From assembly GCA_017937135.1 (NCBI GenBank), contig JAGBEE010000008.1:1-61109 (forward strand): 61,109 nucleotides of DNA, written 5' to 3'. The position numbers were made by a program, and so were the translations under genes. Position 1 is the stretch's first letter. The number at the start of each line of letters is the position of its first letter. A model generated the notes under the pieces. It saw nothing but the letters and a program-made list of their open reading frames with translations, made no database searches and was not told the origin of the DNA. This DNA is from Clostridia bacterium. Its GTDB lineage: Bacteria; Bacillota; Clostridia; Oscillospirales; CAG-272. Below, piece by piece: positions 25,057 to 36,190 of the stretch.

Positions 25057-27315
25057 ATGGAAATGTGTGCAAGATGTAAGAAAAGACCAGCGACGGTCTA
25101 CATCACAAAAATAGAAAACAACGTACAAAAGCAAGAGGGACTTTGCCTGATGTGTGCAAAGGAGCTTGGAATAAAGCCCGTAAATGATATAATGACCAAG
25201 ATGGGCATTACAGAGGATGAGCTCGAAAATATGGAAAAAATGTTCTCGGATATGTTTCCTGTTGCACAGGATTCGGACGACGAGGACGATGACGGACCTA
25301 CAATTGATTTTTCAAAAATGATGAAAAATGCAGGCTTTGGTAAGGAAAAGGGAGAGAAGAGCGATAAAAAGAAGAAGGACCAAAGAAAGCACCTTAACAC
25401 CTTCTGCACAAACCTTACGCAGTCAGCGCTTAATAACAAGCTTGACAGAATAGTTGGCAGACAAAGAGAGCTTGAAAGAGTAATACAGATTTTGAGCAGA
25501 CGTCAAAAGAATAACCCGTGCTTAATTGGTGAGCCTGGTGTTGGTAAAACTGCAATAGCGGAGGCACTTGCACAAAGAATAGTTAGTGGCGAGGTTCCAT
25601 ACAAGCTGAAAAATTGCGAGATTTATTTGGTTGACCTGACAGCGCTTGTTGCAGGAACTCAATTTAGAGGACAATTTGAAGCAAGAATTAACGGCCTTTT
25701 AAAAGAGGTAAAGGATGCGGGTAATATAATTCTTGTTATTGACGAAATTCACAATATTGTGGGCACAGGCAATTCCGAGGGTAGCATGAATGCTGCAAAT
25801 ATCTTGAAGCCTGCACTTTCAAGGGGCGAAATACAGGTTATAGGCGCAACAACTCTTAAGGAATATCGTAAATATATTGAAAAGGATGCAGCACTTGAAA
25901 GAAGATTTCAGCCGGTAAAGGTTGACGAGCCATCTATTGAGGAATGTATCGAAATGATTAAGGGCATTAAGCACTACTACGAAACCTATCACGGAGTAAA
26001 AATCTCCGATGAAATGGCAAGATTATCAGTAGTAATGAGCGAAAGATATATAACCGACAGATTTTTACCCGACAAGGCAATAGATTTAATAGATGAGGCT
26101 TGCTCTCATATAGTGCTTCACGCTCCACATATTAACGAAAGACATTTACTTATGGAGCGCTTGGCTGACGTTGATGCAAAGGTAGATGCCTTAAATGCAA
26201 AAATTGCAGATGAGGGCAGATCTCCAAACGAAAATGAATACAAGCAGCTTGCTGAATTTAAAACCGAAAAATCAATGCTTCTTGTTGACAAGGAAAGGCT
26301 TGACAAGGAGTGCGAAGGCACCGTAATGACAAAAGAGGATTTGGCAGGCGTAATAGAAATATGGACAGGAATTCCTGCAAGCAATATTTCAGAGGCTGAA
26401 TTTGACAAGCTTGCAAGGCTTGAGGAGCAAATTAAGTCAAGAATTATAGGACAGGATGAGGCTGTAAAATCCCTGTGTGGAGCAATACGCAGAAATAGAG
26501 CTGGTGTAAGCGTTAAAAAGCGTCCTGCATCGTTTATATTTGCAGGACCGACAGGCGTTGGTAAAACCGAGCTTGTAAAGACTCTTACAAGGGAACTGTT
26601 TAATACTCCAGACGCGCTTGTAAGGCTTGATATGACCGAGTTTATGGAAAAGCATTCTGTTTCAAAAATAATAGGCTCCCCGCCAGGCTATGTTGGCTAT
26701 GATGAGGCAGGACAGCTTACCGAAAAAATCAGACGCTCACCTTATTCAGTGGTGCTTTTTGACGAAATTGAAAAGGCACACCCCGATGTTTTAAACATTC
26801 TTCTTCAAATTCTTGACGAGGGTAAAATTTCAGACTCACAGGGCAGAGTAATAAACTTTGAAAACACAGTAATTATTATGACTACTAATGCAGGCGCAAC
26901 CCTGACCTCGTCTCAGGCAGGCTTTGCCTCAAGCAGCAGCGTAATAGCAAAGGAAAAGACCGAGAAGGCGCTTTCAGGCTTCCTTCGTCCCGAGTTTATA
27001 AATAGAATTGATGAAATAATTACCTTCCGTTCACTTGACGAGAGTGACTTTGCACGCATCGCTAAGATAATGATGAACGACTTGAAGACTGCGCTTTTGG
27101 AAAGAAATATCAATTTAACTTATACCGACCAAGCGTGCGACCTTATCGCAAAGGAATCCTTTAGCAGAAAATTCGGCGCAAGAAATATGAGAAGATATAT
27201 TCAAACCGAGGTTGAGGATAAGCTCGCAAATACAATCATCTTTGAAATCAAGGACAATATAACAGGTGCTCACGTAAGCGTGAAGAACGGTCAAATTAAG
27301 GTTGACTGTATATAA
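25057..27315 (+). CDS. clpE: ClpE-type AAA+ protease ATPase with N-terminal zinc finger
   Basis: The 752-residue Hsp100 chaperone unfolds proteins for the ClpP protease or refolds them. Cys4-x2-Cys7-x22-Cys30-x2-Cys33 is exactly the ClpE zinc finger, replacing the ClpC N-domain. Two AAA+ modules follow: Walker [10 protein letters not shown] (about 159) with VIDEIHN, and GPTGVGKTE (about 498) with [13 protein letters not shown]-like coiled segment lies between them (about 370-420). The AGF tripeptide in SSQAGFASS sits where ClpC/ClpE carry the ClpP-binding loop. An acidic linker (DSDDEDDDG) follows the finger. Start could also be the ATG two codons later. No CIRCE or CtsR-like direct repeat is visible upstream, so heat control is not supported here. 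Confidence 0.9.
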   Translation: MEMCARCKKRPATVYITKIENNVQKQEGLCLMCAKELGIKPVNDIMTKMGITEDELENMEKMFSDMFPVAQDSDDEDDDGPTIDFSKMMKNAGFGKEKGEKSDKKKKDQRKHLNTFCTNLTQSALNNKLDRIVGRQRELERVIQILSRRQKNNPCLIGEPGVGKTAIAEALAQRIVSGEVPYKLKNCEIYLVDLTALVAGTQFRGQFEARINGLLKEVKDAGNIILVIDEIHNIVGTGNSEGSMNAANILKPALSRGEIQVIGATTLKEYRKYIEKDAALERRFQPVKVDEPSIEECIEMIKGIKHYYETYHGVKISDEMARLSVVMSERYITDRFLPDKAIDLIDEACSHIVLHAPHINERHLLMERLADVDAKVDALNAKIADEGRSPNENEYKQLAEFKTEKSMLLVDKERLDKECEGTVMTKEDLAGVIEIWTGIPASNISEAEFDKLARLEEQIKSRIIGQDEAVKSLCGAIRRNRAGVSVKKRPASFIFAGPTGVGKTELVKTLTRELFNTPDALVRLDMTEFMEKHSVSKIIGSPPGYVGYDEAGQLTEKIRRSPYSVVLFDEIEKAHPDVLNILLQILDEGKISDSQGRVINFENTVIIMTTNAGATLTSSQAGFASSSSVIAKEKTEKALSGFLRPEFINRIDEIITFRSLDESDFARIAKIMMNDLKTALLERNINLTYTDQACDLIAKESFSRKFGARNMRRYIQTEVEDKLANTIIFEIKDNITGAHVSVKNGQIKVDCI

Positions 27316-27319
27316 AGAA

Positions 27320-27371
27320 ATAAACAGGCTTTTTAAATGAACCTTAGTTCATTTTTCGAGCCTGTTTTTGT
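27320..27371 (+). terminator. clpE terminator
   Basis: AAACAGGCT/AGCCTGTTT outer stem with inner AAATGAAC/GTTCATTT and a T-rich tail. Confidence 0.85.
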
Positions 27372-27419
27372 TTTTTTGAAATAATTTGATATTTTATCGC
27401 GCTAAAGTGAAAAAATATC

Positions 27420-27448
27420 TTGCAAATAAAACGCGCGTGTGATATTAT
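27420..27448 (+). promoter_or_regulatory. Promoter of the discoidin-type gene and proS
   Basis: TTGCAA, 17 bases, TATTAT, about 36 bases before the start codon. Confidence 0.6.
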
Positions 27449-27484
27449 ATGAATATAATTTCAAAATGGGGGAGTGTTTTAGAC

Positions 27485-29215
27485 ATGAAAAAGATGATTT
27501 GTCTTCTCATATCAATAATTTTCTTGTTATGTACAATGAGCACCCTTTCGTTTGCAACGCAAGAAGAGCTTGTAAATATAGCCCCCAACGGATTAGCATA
27601 TGCAAGCAGTGAAAAAAATACAAGATGGACTCCCGTAATCGCTCTTAACGATGGCGCTTATAGTAGTGACACGTGGCAGGGCTGGGAATGTGCTTATCCA
27701 ACTGTTCAAAAAGGTCAGGACACATTAAAGGGCTTTGACGGTGAATACTGTGGCATTCGCTTTGATAATGGTAAGTATTATGAAATCCATCAAATCAAGC
27801 TTAACCTTGGCTTGCACCCCTCGCTTGGTGGTCAAAATATGAAATACACCATAGAGTGTCTTGTAGATGGCCAGTGGGTTACAGTGCTTGAGTTTAAGGA
27901 TGAAAGCATATCAGGATATAATTCGATAATGGCAAGCAACAATAATGGACACGTAGCATCAAATTGGCAGGGCACACTTAGTGAGCCTGTGACTACAAAT
28001 AATGTAAGAATCCAAATAAGCGAATTTGGAAAAAACTATCAAGGCGGAGATATAATGGTATTCCCCTATATATATGAGCTTGAGCTTATAGGTAAGGAGG
28101 GGGTTACCCCTGAGGTTATCGTTCCTGAGGGAGGACATATTTCCACCAACATAGCATATCAATCATATGTTGAGGCATCGTCGTCAAATAAGGGAGCATA
28201 TCCATTTTTGGCAATAGATTCCGACGAAAGAACAGCGTGGTCGCCAAGCAGTAGTGAGGCGAATGAATGGCTTGTCATAAAATATCCATCACCTAAGAAT
28301 ATAAACAAAATAGTAGTTGATTTTGGAGAGGGAGACTCAAAAAAATTCAAGCCAACGTTTTATTATATGTCACAAGATGGCTGGAAAAGGCTTGAAATAA
28401 GTAGCGCCTCTGAAAACGAATATTTGTTTGATGCACTGACAACATCGTCAGTAAAGCTTGTGTTCGAGGAAAAGTCAAGCGAAGTGCCAACGGTTTACGA
28501 GCTTGAAACGCACCTGGCAGATGCAAAAACCTATTATTTTGAAAGATTTACTAGCAAGCAAATAAATTCAGTAGCAAAGGGCAACATCGCAGTAATAGGT
28601 ACTCCCTATGCAAGCGATAGCTTAGAGCCGTACTCCTCGCTTAGCTACATAATTGACGGACATTATTTAGATAAGGATAATGCGTGGTTTACAGGCAAGA
28701 TAGATATGCCAGCATACGCAGGCATTACCTTTGACGAGAAGCAAAGCATAAATAAGGTTGTATTGTACGTTACAACACCAGACAAAATCGGTGATGATGT
28801 AATGGGAATAGAAATACAAGCGCTTATTGATGGTGAATACAAGACAGTAGCAGATGGCAAGTCCTACAATGAGCAAAAGGGATATGCTTCCGAATATACC
28901 TTTGACTCAGTAGAAACAACCGATATAAGAGTCAATTTCACAAGTGGAAATGGCACCTTTGCAAATATTGTCGAGCTTGAGCTTTACTCACCAAACGGAG
29001 TAATAAAAATGTTCGATGGTGTAGAATACGTGGCTGAGACTGAACGTGAATTTAAAATTCCAACCGAAGAAAAGCTCCCACAAATAGAGGAAGCAGAAAA
29101 GGAAGAGCCAAGCACGCTTGAAATCGTACTTGATTTGGTTTTTTCAGCCTGTGCATTAGTACTGCTTGCAATAATAGTATGGAAATATAAAAATAAAAAG
29201 GAAAATGAATTATAG
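27485..29215 (+). CDS. Secreted, membrane-anchored protein with discoidin (F5/8 type C)-like domains
   Basis: The 576-residue protein starts with a signal peptide (about residues 1-25, ending LSFA). Three beta-rich modules of the galactose-binding/discoidin type follow: about 30-190 (with [15 protein letters not shown] and [14 protein letters not shown]), 215-345 ([24 protein letters not shown]) and 365-510 ([26 protein letters not shown]). The module openings and TAWSP-type motifs fit carbohydrate-binding discoidin folds. A C-terminal helix (about 543-563) followed by [10 protein letters not shown] anchors it in the membrane. The start codon at 27485 follows GGGGGAG by ten bases. Probably binds glycans at the cell surface. 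Its stop overlaps the short gap to proS. Confidence 0.75.
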   Translation: MKKMICLLISIIFLLCTMSTLSFATQEELVNIAPNGLAYASSEKNTRWTPVIALNDGAYSSDTWQGWECAYPTVQKGQDTLKGFDGEYCGIRFDNGKYYEIHQIKLNLGLHPSLGGQNMKYTIECLVDGQWVTVLEFKDESISGYNSIMASNNNGHVASNWQGTLSEPVTTNNVRIQISEFGKNYQGGDIMVFPYIYELELIGKEGVTPEVIVPEGGHISTNIAYQSYVEASSSNKGAYPFLAIDSDERTAWSPSSSEANEWLVIKYPSPKNINKIVVDFGEGDSKKFKPTFYYMSQDGWKRLEISSASENEYLFDALTTSSVKLVFEEKSSEVPTVYELETHLADAKTYYFERFTSKQINSVAKGNIAVIGTPYASDSLEPYSSLSYIIDGHYLDKDNAWFTGKIDMPAYAGITFDEKQSINKVVLYVTTPDKIGDDVMGIEIQALIDGEYKTVADGKSYNEQKGYASEYTFDSVETTDIRVNFTSGNGTFANIVELELYSPNGVIKMFDGVEYVAETEREFKIPTEEKLPQIEEAEKEEPSTLEIVLDLVFSACALVLLAIIVWKYKNKKENEL

Positions 29216-29225
29216 AGAGGGCAAA

Positions 29226-30662
29226 ATGGCAAACGAAAAGAAAATGGTAGAGCAAATCACCTCAATGGATGAGGATTTTGCTAAATGGTATACCGACATA
29301 GTTAAAAAGGCAGACTTGATTGACTATTCAAGTGTAAAGGGTTGTATGATTATACGTCCCTATGGCTATGCAATTTGGGAAAACATTCAAAGGCTTCTTG
29401 ATGCAAGATTTAAAAAGACAGGCGTTGAGAATATATATATGCCAATGTTTATTCCCGAGTCACTTTTGAACAAGGAAAAGGATCACGTAGAGGGCTTTGC
29501 TCCCGAGGTTGCTTGGGTAACACACGGTGGAAGCGAAAGACTTACTGAAAGACTTTGCGTGCGTCCAACATCAGAAACTCTATTCTGTGAGCACTACGCA
29601 AACATCATTCGCTCATACAGAGATTTACCAAAGCTTTATAACCAATGGTGTAGTGTAGTAAGGTGGGAAAAGACAACACGTCCATTCCTTCGTAGCCGTG
29701 AGTTTTTATGGCAAGAGGGACACACAATGCACGCAACAGCAGAGGATGCAGAGAATGAAACACTTCAAATGCTTAATGTGTATGCAGATTTCTTTGAAAA
29801 GGATTTGGGCATCCCTGTTCTTAAGGGAAGAAAGACGGACAAGGAAAAATTTGCAGGCGCTAAGGCGACATACACAGTAGAGGCGCTTATGCACGATGGC
29901 AAGGCGCTTCAGGGTGGAACAAGCCACAACTTTGGTGATGGCTTTGCAAAAGCATTTGAAATTCAATATCTTGATAAGGATAATACCTTAAAATACTGTC
30001 ACCAAACATCGTGGGGTGTATCTACAAGAATTATCGGTGCTATTATAATGACTCACGGTGACGACAGAGGACTTGTATTGCCACCTGAGGTTGCACCAAC
30101 ACAGGTAGTAGTAGTTCCGTGTGCACAGCATAAGCCTGGCGTAATTGAAAAGGCTACCGAGATTTATGAGAGAGTAAATACAGTCGCAAGAGCAAAGATA
30201 GACATTTCCGACAACTCACCTGGATGGAAATATGCAGAATATGAGATGAAGGGTGTTCCGATTCGTCTTGAAATTGGACCTCGCGACATTGAAGCAAATC
30301 AATGCGTGCTTGTTCGCCGTGATAATGGTGAAAAGGTTATAGTTAGCCTTGACGAGCTTGAGGTGAAAATTCCCGAATTGCTTAAAGAAATTACAAATAA
30401 TCTATACAATAAGGCACTTCAAAACAGACAAAATCGCACATATACAGAAACCGAGCTTGATAGCTTTATCAAAACAGCGAACGAAAAATCAGGCTACATC
30501 AGAGCCCATTGGTGTGGTGACGAAGCGTGCGAAATCAAGCTTAAGGAGCTTGCCGATGTTACCTCTCGCTGTCTCCCGTTTGGAGAGCAGGGCGAAAAGG
30601 GTAAGTGCATAGTATGTGGCAAGGAAACCGACAAGCTTGTATATTGGGGCAAGGCATATTAA
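29226..30662 (+). CDS. proS: Prolyl-tRNA synthetase (archaeal/eukaryote-type)
   Basis: The 478-residue class II synthetase charges tRNA-Pro. Its length, lack of the bacterial insertion editing domain and C-terminal Zn-type domain ending in Tyr ([18 protein letters not shown]) identify the ProRS form shared by Archaea, eukaryotes and many Clostridia. Motif 2 ([22 protein letters not shown]) and motif 3 ([17 protein letters not shown]) are present; zinc ligands include CGDEAC. I start at the ATG at 29226 (GAGAGGG upstream), inside the longer frame, because family N-termini begin near there. It is only 10 bases after the discoidin gene. Confidence 0.95.
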   Translation: MANEKKMVEQITSMDEDFAKWYTDIVKKADLIDYSSVKGCMIIRPYGYAIWENIQRLLDARFKKTGVENIYMPMFIPESLLNKEKDHVEGFAPEVAWVTHGGSERLTERLCVRPTSETLFCEHYANIIRSYRDLPKLYNQWCSVVRWEKTTRPFLRSREFLWQEGHTMHATAEDAENETLQMLNVYADFFEKDLGIPVLKGRKTDKEKFAGAKATYTVEALMHDGKALQGGTSHNFGDGFAKAFEIQYLDKDNTLKYCHQTSWGVSTRIIGAIIMTHGDDRGLVLPPEVAPTQVVVVPCAQHKPGVIEKATEIYERVNTVARAKIDISDNSPGWKYAEYEMKGVPIRLEIGPRDIEANQCVLVRRDNGEKVIVSLDELEVKIPELLKEITNNLYNKALQNRQNRTYTETELDSFIKTANEKSGYIRAHWCGDEACEIKLKELADVTSRCLPFGEQGEKGKCIVCGKETDKLVYWGKAY

Positions 30663-30706
30663 TTTAAACAAAAAAATTCATTGTATTATATTAGGAGGAA
30701 AAAACA

Positions 30707-32059
30707 ATGAGCTTTAAAAATCAATATCTTAATGAATTAATGGAAAGAGTAGAAAAGAGAAACGCAGGTGAGCCTGAATTTCACCAAACAGTAAAAGAGG
30801 TTCTTGAATCAATTGAGCCTGTTGTTGAAAAGCGCCCTGAGTTAATCACATCAGGTGTTCTTGAAAGAATGGTAGAGCCTGAAAGAATCATCAAATTCCG
30901 TGTTCCATGGGTTGATGATAAGGGAAATGTACAGGTAAACAGAGGCTTTAGAATTCAGTTCAATAGCGCTATTGGTCCATACAAGGGTGGTCTTCGTTTC
31001 CATCCATCAGTTTACGAGGGAATTATTAAGTTCCTTGGCTTTGAGCAAACCTTTAAGAACAGCTTGACATCACTTCCAATGGGTGGTGGTAAGGGTGGCT
31101 CTGACTTTGACCCACAGGGCAAGAGCGATGCCGAGGTTATGCGCTTCTGCCAAAGCTTTATGACAGAGCTTTCAAGACATATTGGAGCAGACCTTGACGT
31201 TCCTGCTGGAGATATCGGTGTAGGCGCAAGAGAGGTTGGCTATATGTTCGGTCAATATAAGAGACTTCGCAACGAATTTACAGGCGTTTTGACAGGTAAG
31301 GGCATCTCCTATGGTGGCTCCCTTATTCGTCCTGAGGCAACAGGCTTCGGCGCAGTTTACTACACAGTAGAAATGCTTAATTATTTCAAGGATTCAATCA
31401 AGGGCAAAACAGTAGCAATCTCTGGCTTCGGTAACGTTGCTTGGGGTACTGTTAAGAAGATTAATGAGCTTGGTGGTAAGGTAGTTACTATCTCAGGTCC
31501 TGACGGATACATCTATGATAAAGACGGTATCTCGACAGAGGAAAAGGTTAACTTTATGCTCGAAATGCGCGCATCCTGCCGTAACAAGGTTAAGGACTAC
31601 GCAGATAAATTTGGCGTACCATTCTTCGCAGGTGAGAAGCCTTGGGGCGTAAAGGCAGACATTCTTATGCCATGCGCTACACAAAACGAGGTTGGTATGA
31701 AGGAAGCTGAACAAATCGTTAAAAACGGCGTTAAATACTACGTTGAGGTTTCAAATATGCCTACAACAAACGAGGCAATTGCATACCTTAAGCAAAACGG
31801 CGTTATCGTTGCTCCATCTAAGGCAGTTAATGCAGGTGGTGTAGCAGTTTCAGGTCTTGAAATGTCACAAAACTCTATGCGTTATAGCTGGAGCGCAGAA
31901 GAGGTTGACCAAAAGCTTAAGGGCATTATGAAGAACATATTCAATAGCTCCATCAAGGCAGCAAATGACTATGGCCTTGGCGACGACCTCGTTGCAGGTG
32001 CGAATATCGCAGGCTTTATCAAGGTAGCAGATGCAATGCTCGCACAGGGTGTTGTTTAA
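30707..32059 (+). CDS. gdhA: NADP-type glutamate dehydrogenase
   Basis: The 450-residue enzyme interconverts 2-oxoglutarate plus ammonia and glutamate. The length and the stretch KGGLRFHPSVYEGIIKFLGF with active-site Lys, PMGGGKGGSDFDPQGKSD, DVPAGDIGVGAREVGYM and the Rossmann motif SGFGNVAWG are those of the hexameric, usually NADP-dependent, class. AGGAGG lies 8 bases before the ATG. No clear promoter box or terminator separates it from proS; a weak TATTAT near 30684 could be its -10. Confidence 0.95.
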   Translation: MSFKNQYLNELMERVEKRNAGEPEFHQTVKEVLESIEPVVEKRPELITSGVLERMVEPERIIKFRVPWVDDKGNVQVNRGFRIQFNSAIGPYKGGLRFHPSVYEGIIKFLGFEQTFKNSLTSLPMGGGKGGSDFDPQGKSDAEVMRFCQSFMTELSRHIGADLDVPAGDIGVGAREVGYMFGQYKRLRNEFTGVLTGKGISYGGSLIRPEATGFGAVYYTVEMLNYFKDSIKGKTVAISGFGNVAWGTVKKINELGGKVVTISGPDGYIYDKDGISTEEKVNFMLEMRASCRNKVKDYADKFGVPFFAGEKPWGVKADILMPCATQNEVGMKEAEQIVKNGVKYYVEVSNMPTTNEAIAYLKQNGVIVAPSKAVNAGGVAVSGLEMSQNSMRYSWSAEEVDQKLKGIMKNIFNSSIKAANDYGLGDDLVAGANIAGFIKVADAMLAQGVV

Positions 32060-32123
32060 TACCATTATTGACAAAAGCTTACACTAATTTATAAAAATAT
32101 AACAAAAATATATATAATTTGTA

Positions 32124-32152
32124 TTGATTTTTGTGCAGAACTATAGTATAAT
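32124..32152 (+). promoter_or_regulatory. Promoter of the solute-binding lipoprotein gene
   Basis: TTGATT, 17 bases, TATAAT, about 44 bases before the start codon. Confidence 0.7.
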
Positions 32153-32195
32153 AGAATCAGCGAAAAATGCAAACAAATTATATAGGAGGAATAAA

Positions 32196-33746
32196 ATGAA
32201 AAAGATTTTCGCATTACTGCTCGTGCTGCTTATGCTTCTTCCAAGCATAGTTGCGTGTGGTGGTACAGATGACCCTGTTGATACAGGAAGTGGAGGAGAA
32301 GAAGAAGAGAATCCATTTGATGGAACAGAACCAATTGACACAAAGAAGGACCTTCTTAAGTATTTTGACGGCAAAACGCTTAACGTTCTTGCAACCAACT
32401 GGTATGGAGCGAACGGAAAGGCTAACGGCTGGTCAGAGCCTGACCTTGCTGTAACTGGCTATGATATGGATGGCACATCTGTTTGGGGCAAAACCATTAA
32501 CAATGCAATTCAACAAAGAAGAGAACATGTTAAGAGCACATATGGCGTTGAGCTTAAGTTTATAATGTCTCAAAAAGAAGCTATCATGTCAAACCAATTA
32601 GTTGAGGCTATGAAGCCAGAGGCAACAGAAAAGTATCATATTGCTATGCCTCGTATTTTTGAGGCTCAACAGCTCATTCAAAACCAATCACTTTACGACC
32701 TTTCAGGTAGCAACTGTATTGATTTCTCAAAGTCATACTACAACCAAATGGCACACGAGATGTTTACTGTTGCAGGTCATACCTTCTTTGCAGCAGGTGA
32801 TTTCTCATTCCTTGATGAGTACACATCATATGTAATGTATTACAATATGGCTGTTAGTGAAAATATTGAAAGCTTCCCAGACCTTTACCAAACAGTTAAG
32901 GATGGAAAATGGACTATTTCCGAAATGGCAAAATGGGCTGCATACGTTAGCGATGATAACGGTGCAAATGCTGGTGCATGGGAAGATGACGATACATATG
33001 GCTTCGGTACAACAACCCTTACACAGTTCTTCCAAACAAGTGGAATAACACAAATCAGAGTAGATAACGAATCCTCTAATCCTGCAGACCATAAGTACAT
33101 AGTATCTCTTAACGATGATGTTGGCTTGGTAACAACACTTGTAGAAAAGCTTAAGGTAATTGTTTCAAGTGAATGGGCAAGAACACAATGGGGTGGAAAT
33201 GGTTATGGACCAATGGAAGAATCATTCTTTAACGGAAAGCTCCTTTTCTATATGGAGGTTGTAGAAAAATTCGGTAAGTTCACTAACCAAGGTGATAACT
33301 TCAAGGTTGGCGTTTTGCCAATTCCAAAATTGAACGAAAGCGAAAGCTACTACACACCTTGTGCAAACCAATCAACAGTAATGTGTATTCCTAAGTGCAC
33401 GCCAGACAGAGATATGTCTGAATATTTCTTCGACGTTCTTTCACACACAGGTCAAGACTTTGTTATGAAGGGCTTCTATGACAACCTTCAGACAAAGGTA
33501 TATAACGGAACCAAAGAGGGTGAAAAAACAGCCGCTGACAGTATGGAAATTCTCAAGAATCACATATTTAATAACCTTATGTTTGATATTGGATACACCA
33601 ACGGTATTTTGACGGTTGTTCAAAGCGATACACTTGGCGATACATCAAATGCCAATGCTTTCTCAGAGTCCTATACCGAAAATATGGGCGATGCTCTTGA
33701 AAAGGTTGCAGAGTGGAACTTATGGTATCAAGAATACAAGGAATAA
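32196..33746 (+). CDS. Extracellular solute-binding lipoprotein (ABC transporter family 1-like)
   Basis: The 516-residue lipoprotein has a signal peptide with lipobox IVAC (Cys21), an acidic Ser/Gly-rich linker (about 22-45), and a two-lobed binding domain with the usual LNVLATNWYG start and WTISEMAKWAAYVSDDNG region. Sequence type is that of oligosaccharide or sugar-binding proteins. AGGAGG lies 7 bases before the ATG at 32196, and the 24-codon upstream extension covers the promoter. No permease or ATPase gene is adjacent, so its transporter partners are elsewhere. An alpha-galactosidase gene follows, which hints at galactosides as ligand, but with separate promoters. Confidence 0.8.
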   Translation: MKKIFALLLVLLMLLPSIVACGGTDDPVDTGSGGEEEENPFDGTEPIDTKKDLLKYFDGKTLNVLATNWYGANGKANGWSEPDLAVTGYDMDGTSVWGKTINNAIQQRREHVKSTYGVELKFIMSQKEAIMSNQLVEAMKPEATEKYHIAMPRIFEAQQLIQNQSLYDLSGSNCIDFSKSYYNQMAHEMFTVAGHTFFAAGDFSFLDEYTSYVMYYNMAVSENIESFPDLYQTVKDGKWTISEMAKWAAYVSDDNGANAGAWEDDDTYGFGTTTLTQFFQTSGITQIRVDNESSNPADHKYIVSLNDDVGLVTTLVEKLKVIVSSEWARTQWGGNGYGPMEESFFNGKLLFYMEVVEKFGKFTNQGDNFKVGVLPIPKLNESESYYTPCANQSTVMCIPKCTPDRDMSEYFFDVLSHTGQDFVMKGFYDNLQTKVYNGTKEGEKTAADSMEILKNHIFNNLMFDIGYTNGILTVVQSDTLGDTSNANAFSESYTENMGDALEKVAEWNLWYQEYKE

Positions 33747-33754
33747 TAATTTAT

Positions 33755-33785
33755 AAAAAACGCACGGAAACGTGCGTTTTTTCCT
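33755..33785 (+). terminator. Terminator of the solute-binding protein gene
   Basis: AAACGCACG-GAAA-CGTGCGTTT stem-loop with T-run. Confidence 0.85.
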
Positions 33786-33794
33786 TTTCAAATA

Positions 33795-33823
33795 TTGTAA
33801 AATCCAACAATATATGATATACT
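33795..33823 (+). promoter_or_regulatory. Promoter of the alpha-galactosidase gene
   Basis: TTGTAA, 17 bases, TATACT, 29 bases before the start codon. Confidence 0.6.
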
Positions 33824-33851
33824 TAAATAAATAATATTATAGGAGAAAAGT

Positions 33852-36044
33852 ATGTCTATTATATTTAATAAAGATGAAAAAACCTTCACACTCTACACAA
33901 AGAATACAGCTTATCAAATGAAGATTGATGAGCATAATGCTTTGGCACATTCTTATTATGGAAAAAGGACAGAATACGATGATTTTTCGTATTCAAGTAA
34001 TTGTAATGGTTATGCACCTGCGTTTTCACCAAATGTGCCAGATTTAGATGGTAGATATTATAACAACCACGTTTCCCAAGAGCTTTCTGTAATGGGAATA
34101 GGCGATTTTCGTATTACTGCACTTGGACTTAGAAGCTCTGATGGCTCGCTTGCTTGCGACCCAAGATATTATAGCCACGAAATAAGAGATGGAAAATACT
34201 CCTTGCCTGGCTTGCCGGCCTTTTATGGAGAAGATGCAAAAACGCTTGTTGTAACACTTAAGGACAGCGCATATGATATATATTTCCATTTGTATTACGG
34301 TGTTTTTGAGGAATACGACCTTATCACAAGAGCAATGGTGGTGGAAAACAAGACAGACAAGCAAATCAAGCTTGAAAAGGCGCTTAGCGCAACGATAGAT
34401 TTCCCATGTGGAAATTACGATATGCTATATTTCCATGGCAGACATATGCGCGAAAGAATGCTTGATAGAACAAGAATTAACTTTGCAAAAACAACTGTAT
34501 CAAGCATACGTGGAGCATCAAGCCATATGGATAACCCATTCGTAATTGTGGCTGATTCCAATGCAAATGAGGAATATGGAAACGCATGGGCATTTGCACT
34601 CGTATATAGTGGTAACTTTGAAATAAGCGCGCAAAAGGACCAATGGAACAAAACAAGGCTCGTTGCAGGTATAAACCACGAGAATTTTAATTTTGCAGTT
34701 GAGCCAAACGAAAGCTTTACAACCCCTGAGCTTGCTATGGTATATAGTGATAAGGGCTTTGCACCAATTTCAAATAATTTACATAAGGCAATAAGAAATA
34801 ACCTTACAAGAGGAAAATATAAATACGAAAGACGTCCCGTTCTTATAAACAACTGGGAAGCAACATATTTTGATTTTAACGCAGATAAGCTTGTTTCAAT
34901 GGCACACGATGCAGCCGAAATCGGAGTTGAGCTTTTAGTTATGGATGATGGCTGGTTCGGCAAGCGTAACAATGACTGGTGCGCTCTTGGTGACTGGTTT
35001 GTAAACGAGGAAAAGCTACAAGGAACACTTAAATCCTTGGTAGATAGAGTAAACAAAGAGGGACTAAAATTTGGTATTTGGTTCGAGCCTGAATGCATTT
35101 CCGAGGATAGCGAGCTATATAGAAGCCATCCTGACTACCTATTTAAAATACCTAATCGTCAGCCTCAGCTTTCAAGACAGCAATACGTTCTTGATTTTTC
35201 AAGAAAAGAGGTTAGAGATAATATCTATAACCAAATGGTAAAAATTCTAAACAGCGCAAATATAGAATATGTTAAGTGGGACTTTAACAGACACATAACA
35301 GACCTATTTAGCATAGCCCTACCAGCAGAAAAGCAGGGTGAGGTTTACCATAGATATATGCTTGGCTTATACGAATTTCTTGAAAAAATAACTAATGAAT
35401 TTCCAAATATCCTATTTGAAAGCTGCTCAGGTGGTGGAGGAAGATTTGACTGTGGTATGCTATACTATATGCCACAGGTATGGACAAGTGATAATAGTGA
35501 TGCAATAGATAGACTGAAAATTCAATACGGTACGTCCTTTGCATATCCGGTAAGAACAATGGGCGCGCACGTTTCTGTTTGCCCCAACCACCAAAACGCA
35601 AGAGTTACACCTCTTAAAACAAGAGGAAATGTTGCTTACTTCGGCACATATGGACTTGAGCTTGATATAACAAAAATGACAAAGGAAGAGAAGGAAGAAA
35701 TAAAGCGTCAAATCAAGGAGTTTAAGGAGCATTACGACCTTATTCAATATGGCGATTATTACAGACTTATTTCACCATTCACACCCGAGGAAAGTCTATA
35801 TTGCGCGTGGGAGGTAGTAAAGCAAGACGGAAGCGAGGCACTTGTTTGTGCAGTGCGTTATGAAAGTGATGCTTCTACTGCACAAGAAATGGTAAAGGTG
35901 AAGGGACTTTGTCCTGATAAGTGGTATAGAATAAATGGCTCAGATAGAAAATATCTCGGCTCAACTCTTGAAAACATTGGCTTCTATTTTGAATATGATT
36001 TCTTCTCATATCCATCACGCTTGTATCATATAACACTTGCATAA
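33852..36044 (+). CDS. Alpha-galactosidase, glycoside hydrolase family 36
   Basis: The 730-residue cytoplasmic enzyme removes terminal alpha-1,6-galactose from raffinose-type sugars or melibiose. It has the N-terminal beta-sandwich (to about 330), the (beta/alpha)8 barrel and the C-terminal beta domain. Key motifs: MDDGWFGKRNND near 363, YVKWDFNRH with likely nucleophile Asp477, GGGGRFDCGML and WTSDNSDAIDR with likely acid/base Asp547. The positions match the Geobacillus enzyme class. No signal peptide, so substrate must be imported. TAGGAG precedes the ATG. Monocistronic, with its own terminator. Confidence 0.95.
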   Translation: MSIIFNKDEKTFTLYTKNTAYQMKIDEHNALAHSYYGKRTEYDDFSYSSNCNGYAPAFSPNVPDLDGRYYNNHVSQELSVMGIGDFRITALGLRSSDGSLACDPRYYSHEIRDGKYSLPGLPAFYGEDAKTLVVTLKDSAYDIYFHLYYGVFEEYDLITRAMVVENKTDKQIKLEKALSATIDFPCGNYDMLYFHGRHMRERMLDRTRINFAKTTVSSIRGASSHMDNPFVIVADSNANEEYGNAWAFALVYSGNFEISAQKDQWNKTRLVAGINHENFNFAVEPNESFTTPELAMVYSDKGFAPISNNLHKAIRNNLTRGKYKYERRPVLINNWEATYFDFNADKLVSMAHDAAEIGVELLVMDDGWFGKRNNDWCALGDWFVNEEKLQGTLKSLVDRVNKEGLKFGIWFEPECISEDSELYRSHPDYLFKIPNRQPQLSRQQYVLDFSRKEVRDNIYNQMVKILNSANIEYVKWDFNRHITDLFSIALPAEKQGEVYHRYMLGLYEFLEKITNEFPNILFESCSGGGGRFDCGMLYYMPQVWTSDNSDAIDRLKIQYGTSFAYPVRTMGAHVSVCPNHQNARVTPLKTRGNVAYFGTYGLELDITKMTKEEKEEIKRQIKEFKEHYDLIQYGDYYRLISPFTPEESLYCAWEVVKQDGSEALVCAVRYESDASTAQEMVKVKGLCPDKWYRINGSDRKYLGSTLENIGFYFEYDFFSYPSRLYHITLA

Positions 36045-36048
36045 TATA

Positions 36049-36086
36049 AAAAACAGGCTGTTGATTACACAATAGCCTGTTTTTAG
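36049..36086 (+). terminator. Alpha-galactosidase terminator
   Basis: AAACAGGCT/AGCCTGTTT with inner TTG/CAA pairing and a T-run. Confidence 0.8.
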
Positions 36087-36132
36087 ATGTATATAAATAA
36101 GATATTACTTTTTAGAGGTATTAAATTTCAAC

Positions 36133-36161
36133 TTACTTTTTTTGTGCATTTTGTATATACT
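36133..36161 (+). promoter_or_regulatory. Promoter of the HTH gene
   Basis: TTACTT, 17 bases, TATACT, 30 bases before the start codon; the -35 box is weak. Confidence 0.5.
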
Positions 36162-36190
36162 AAACTTAATAGAAAAGTTGAGGTGTAGTT

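Noticed and set aside
34415..35098. 227-codon minus-strand frame in the alpha-galactosidase gene
   Set aside because: Antisense to strongly conserved GH36 motifs and without a ribosome binding site.
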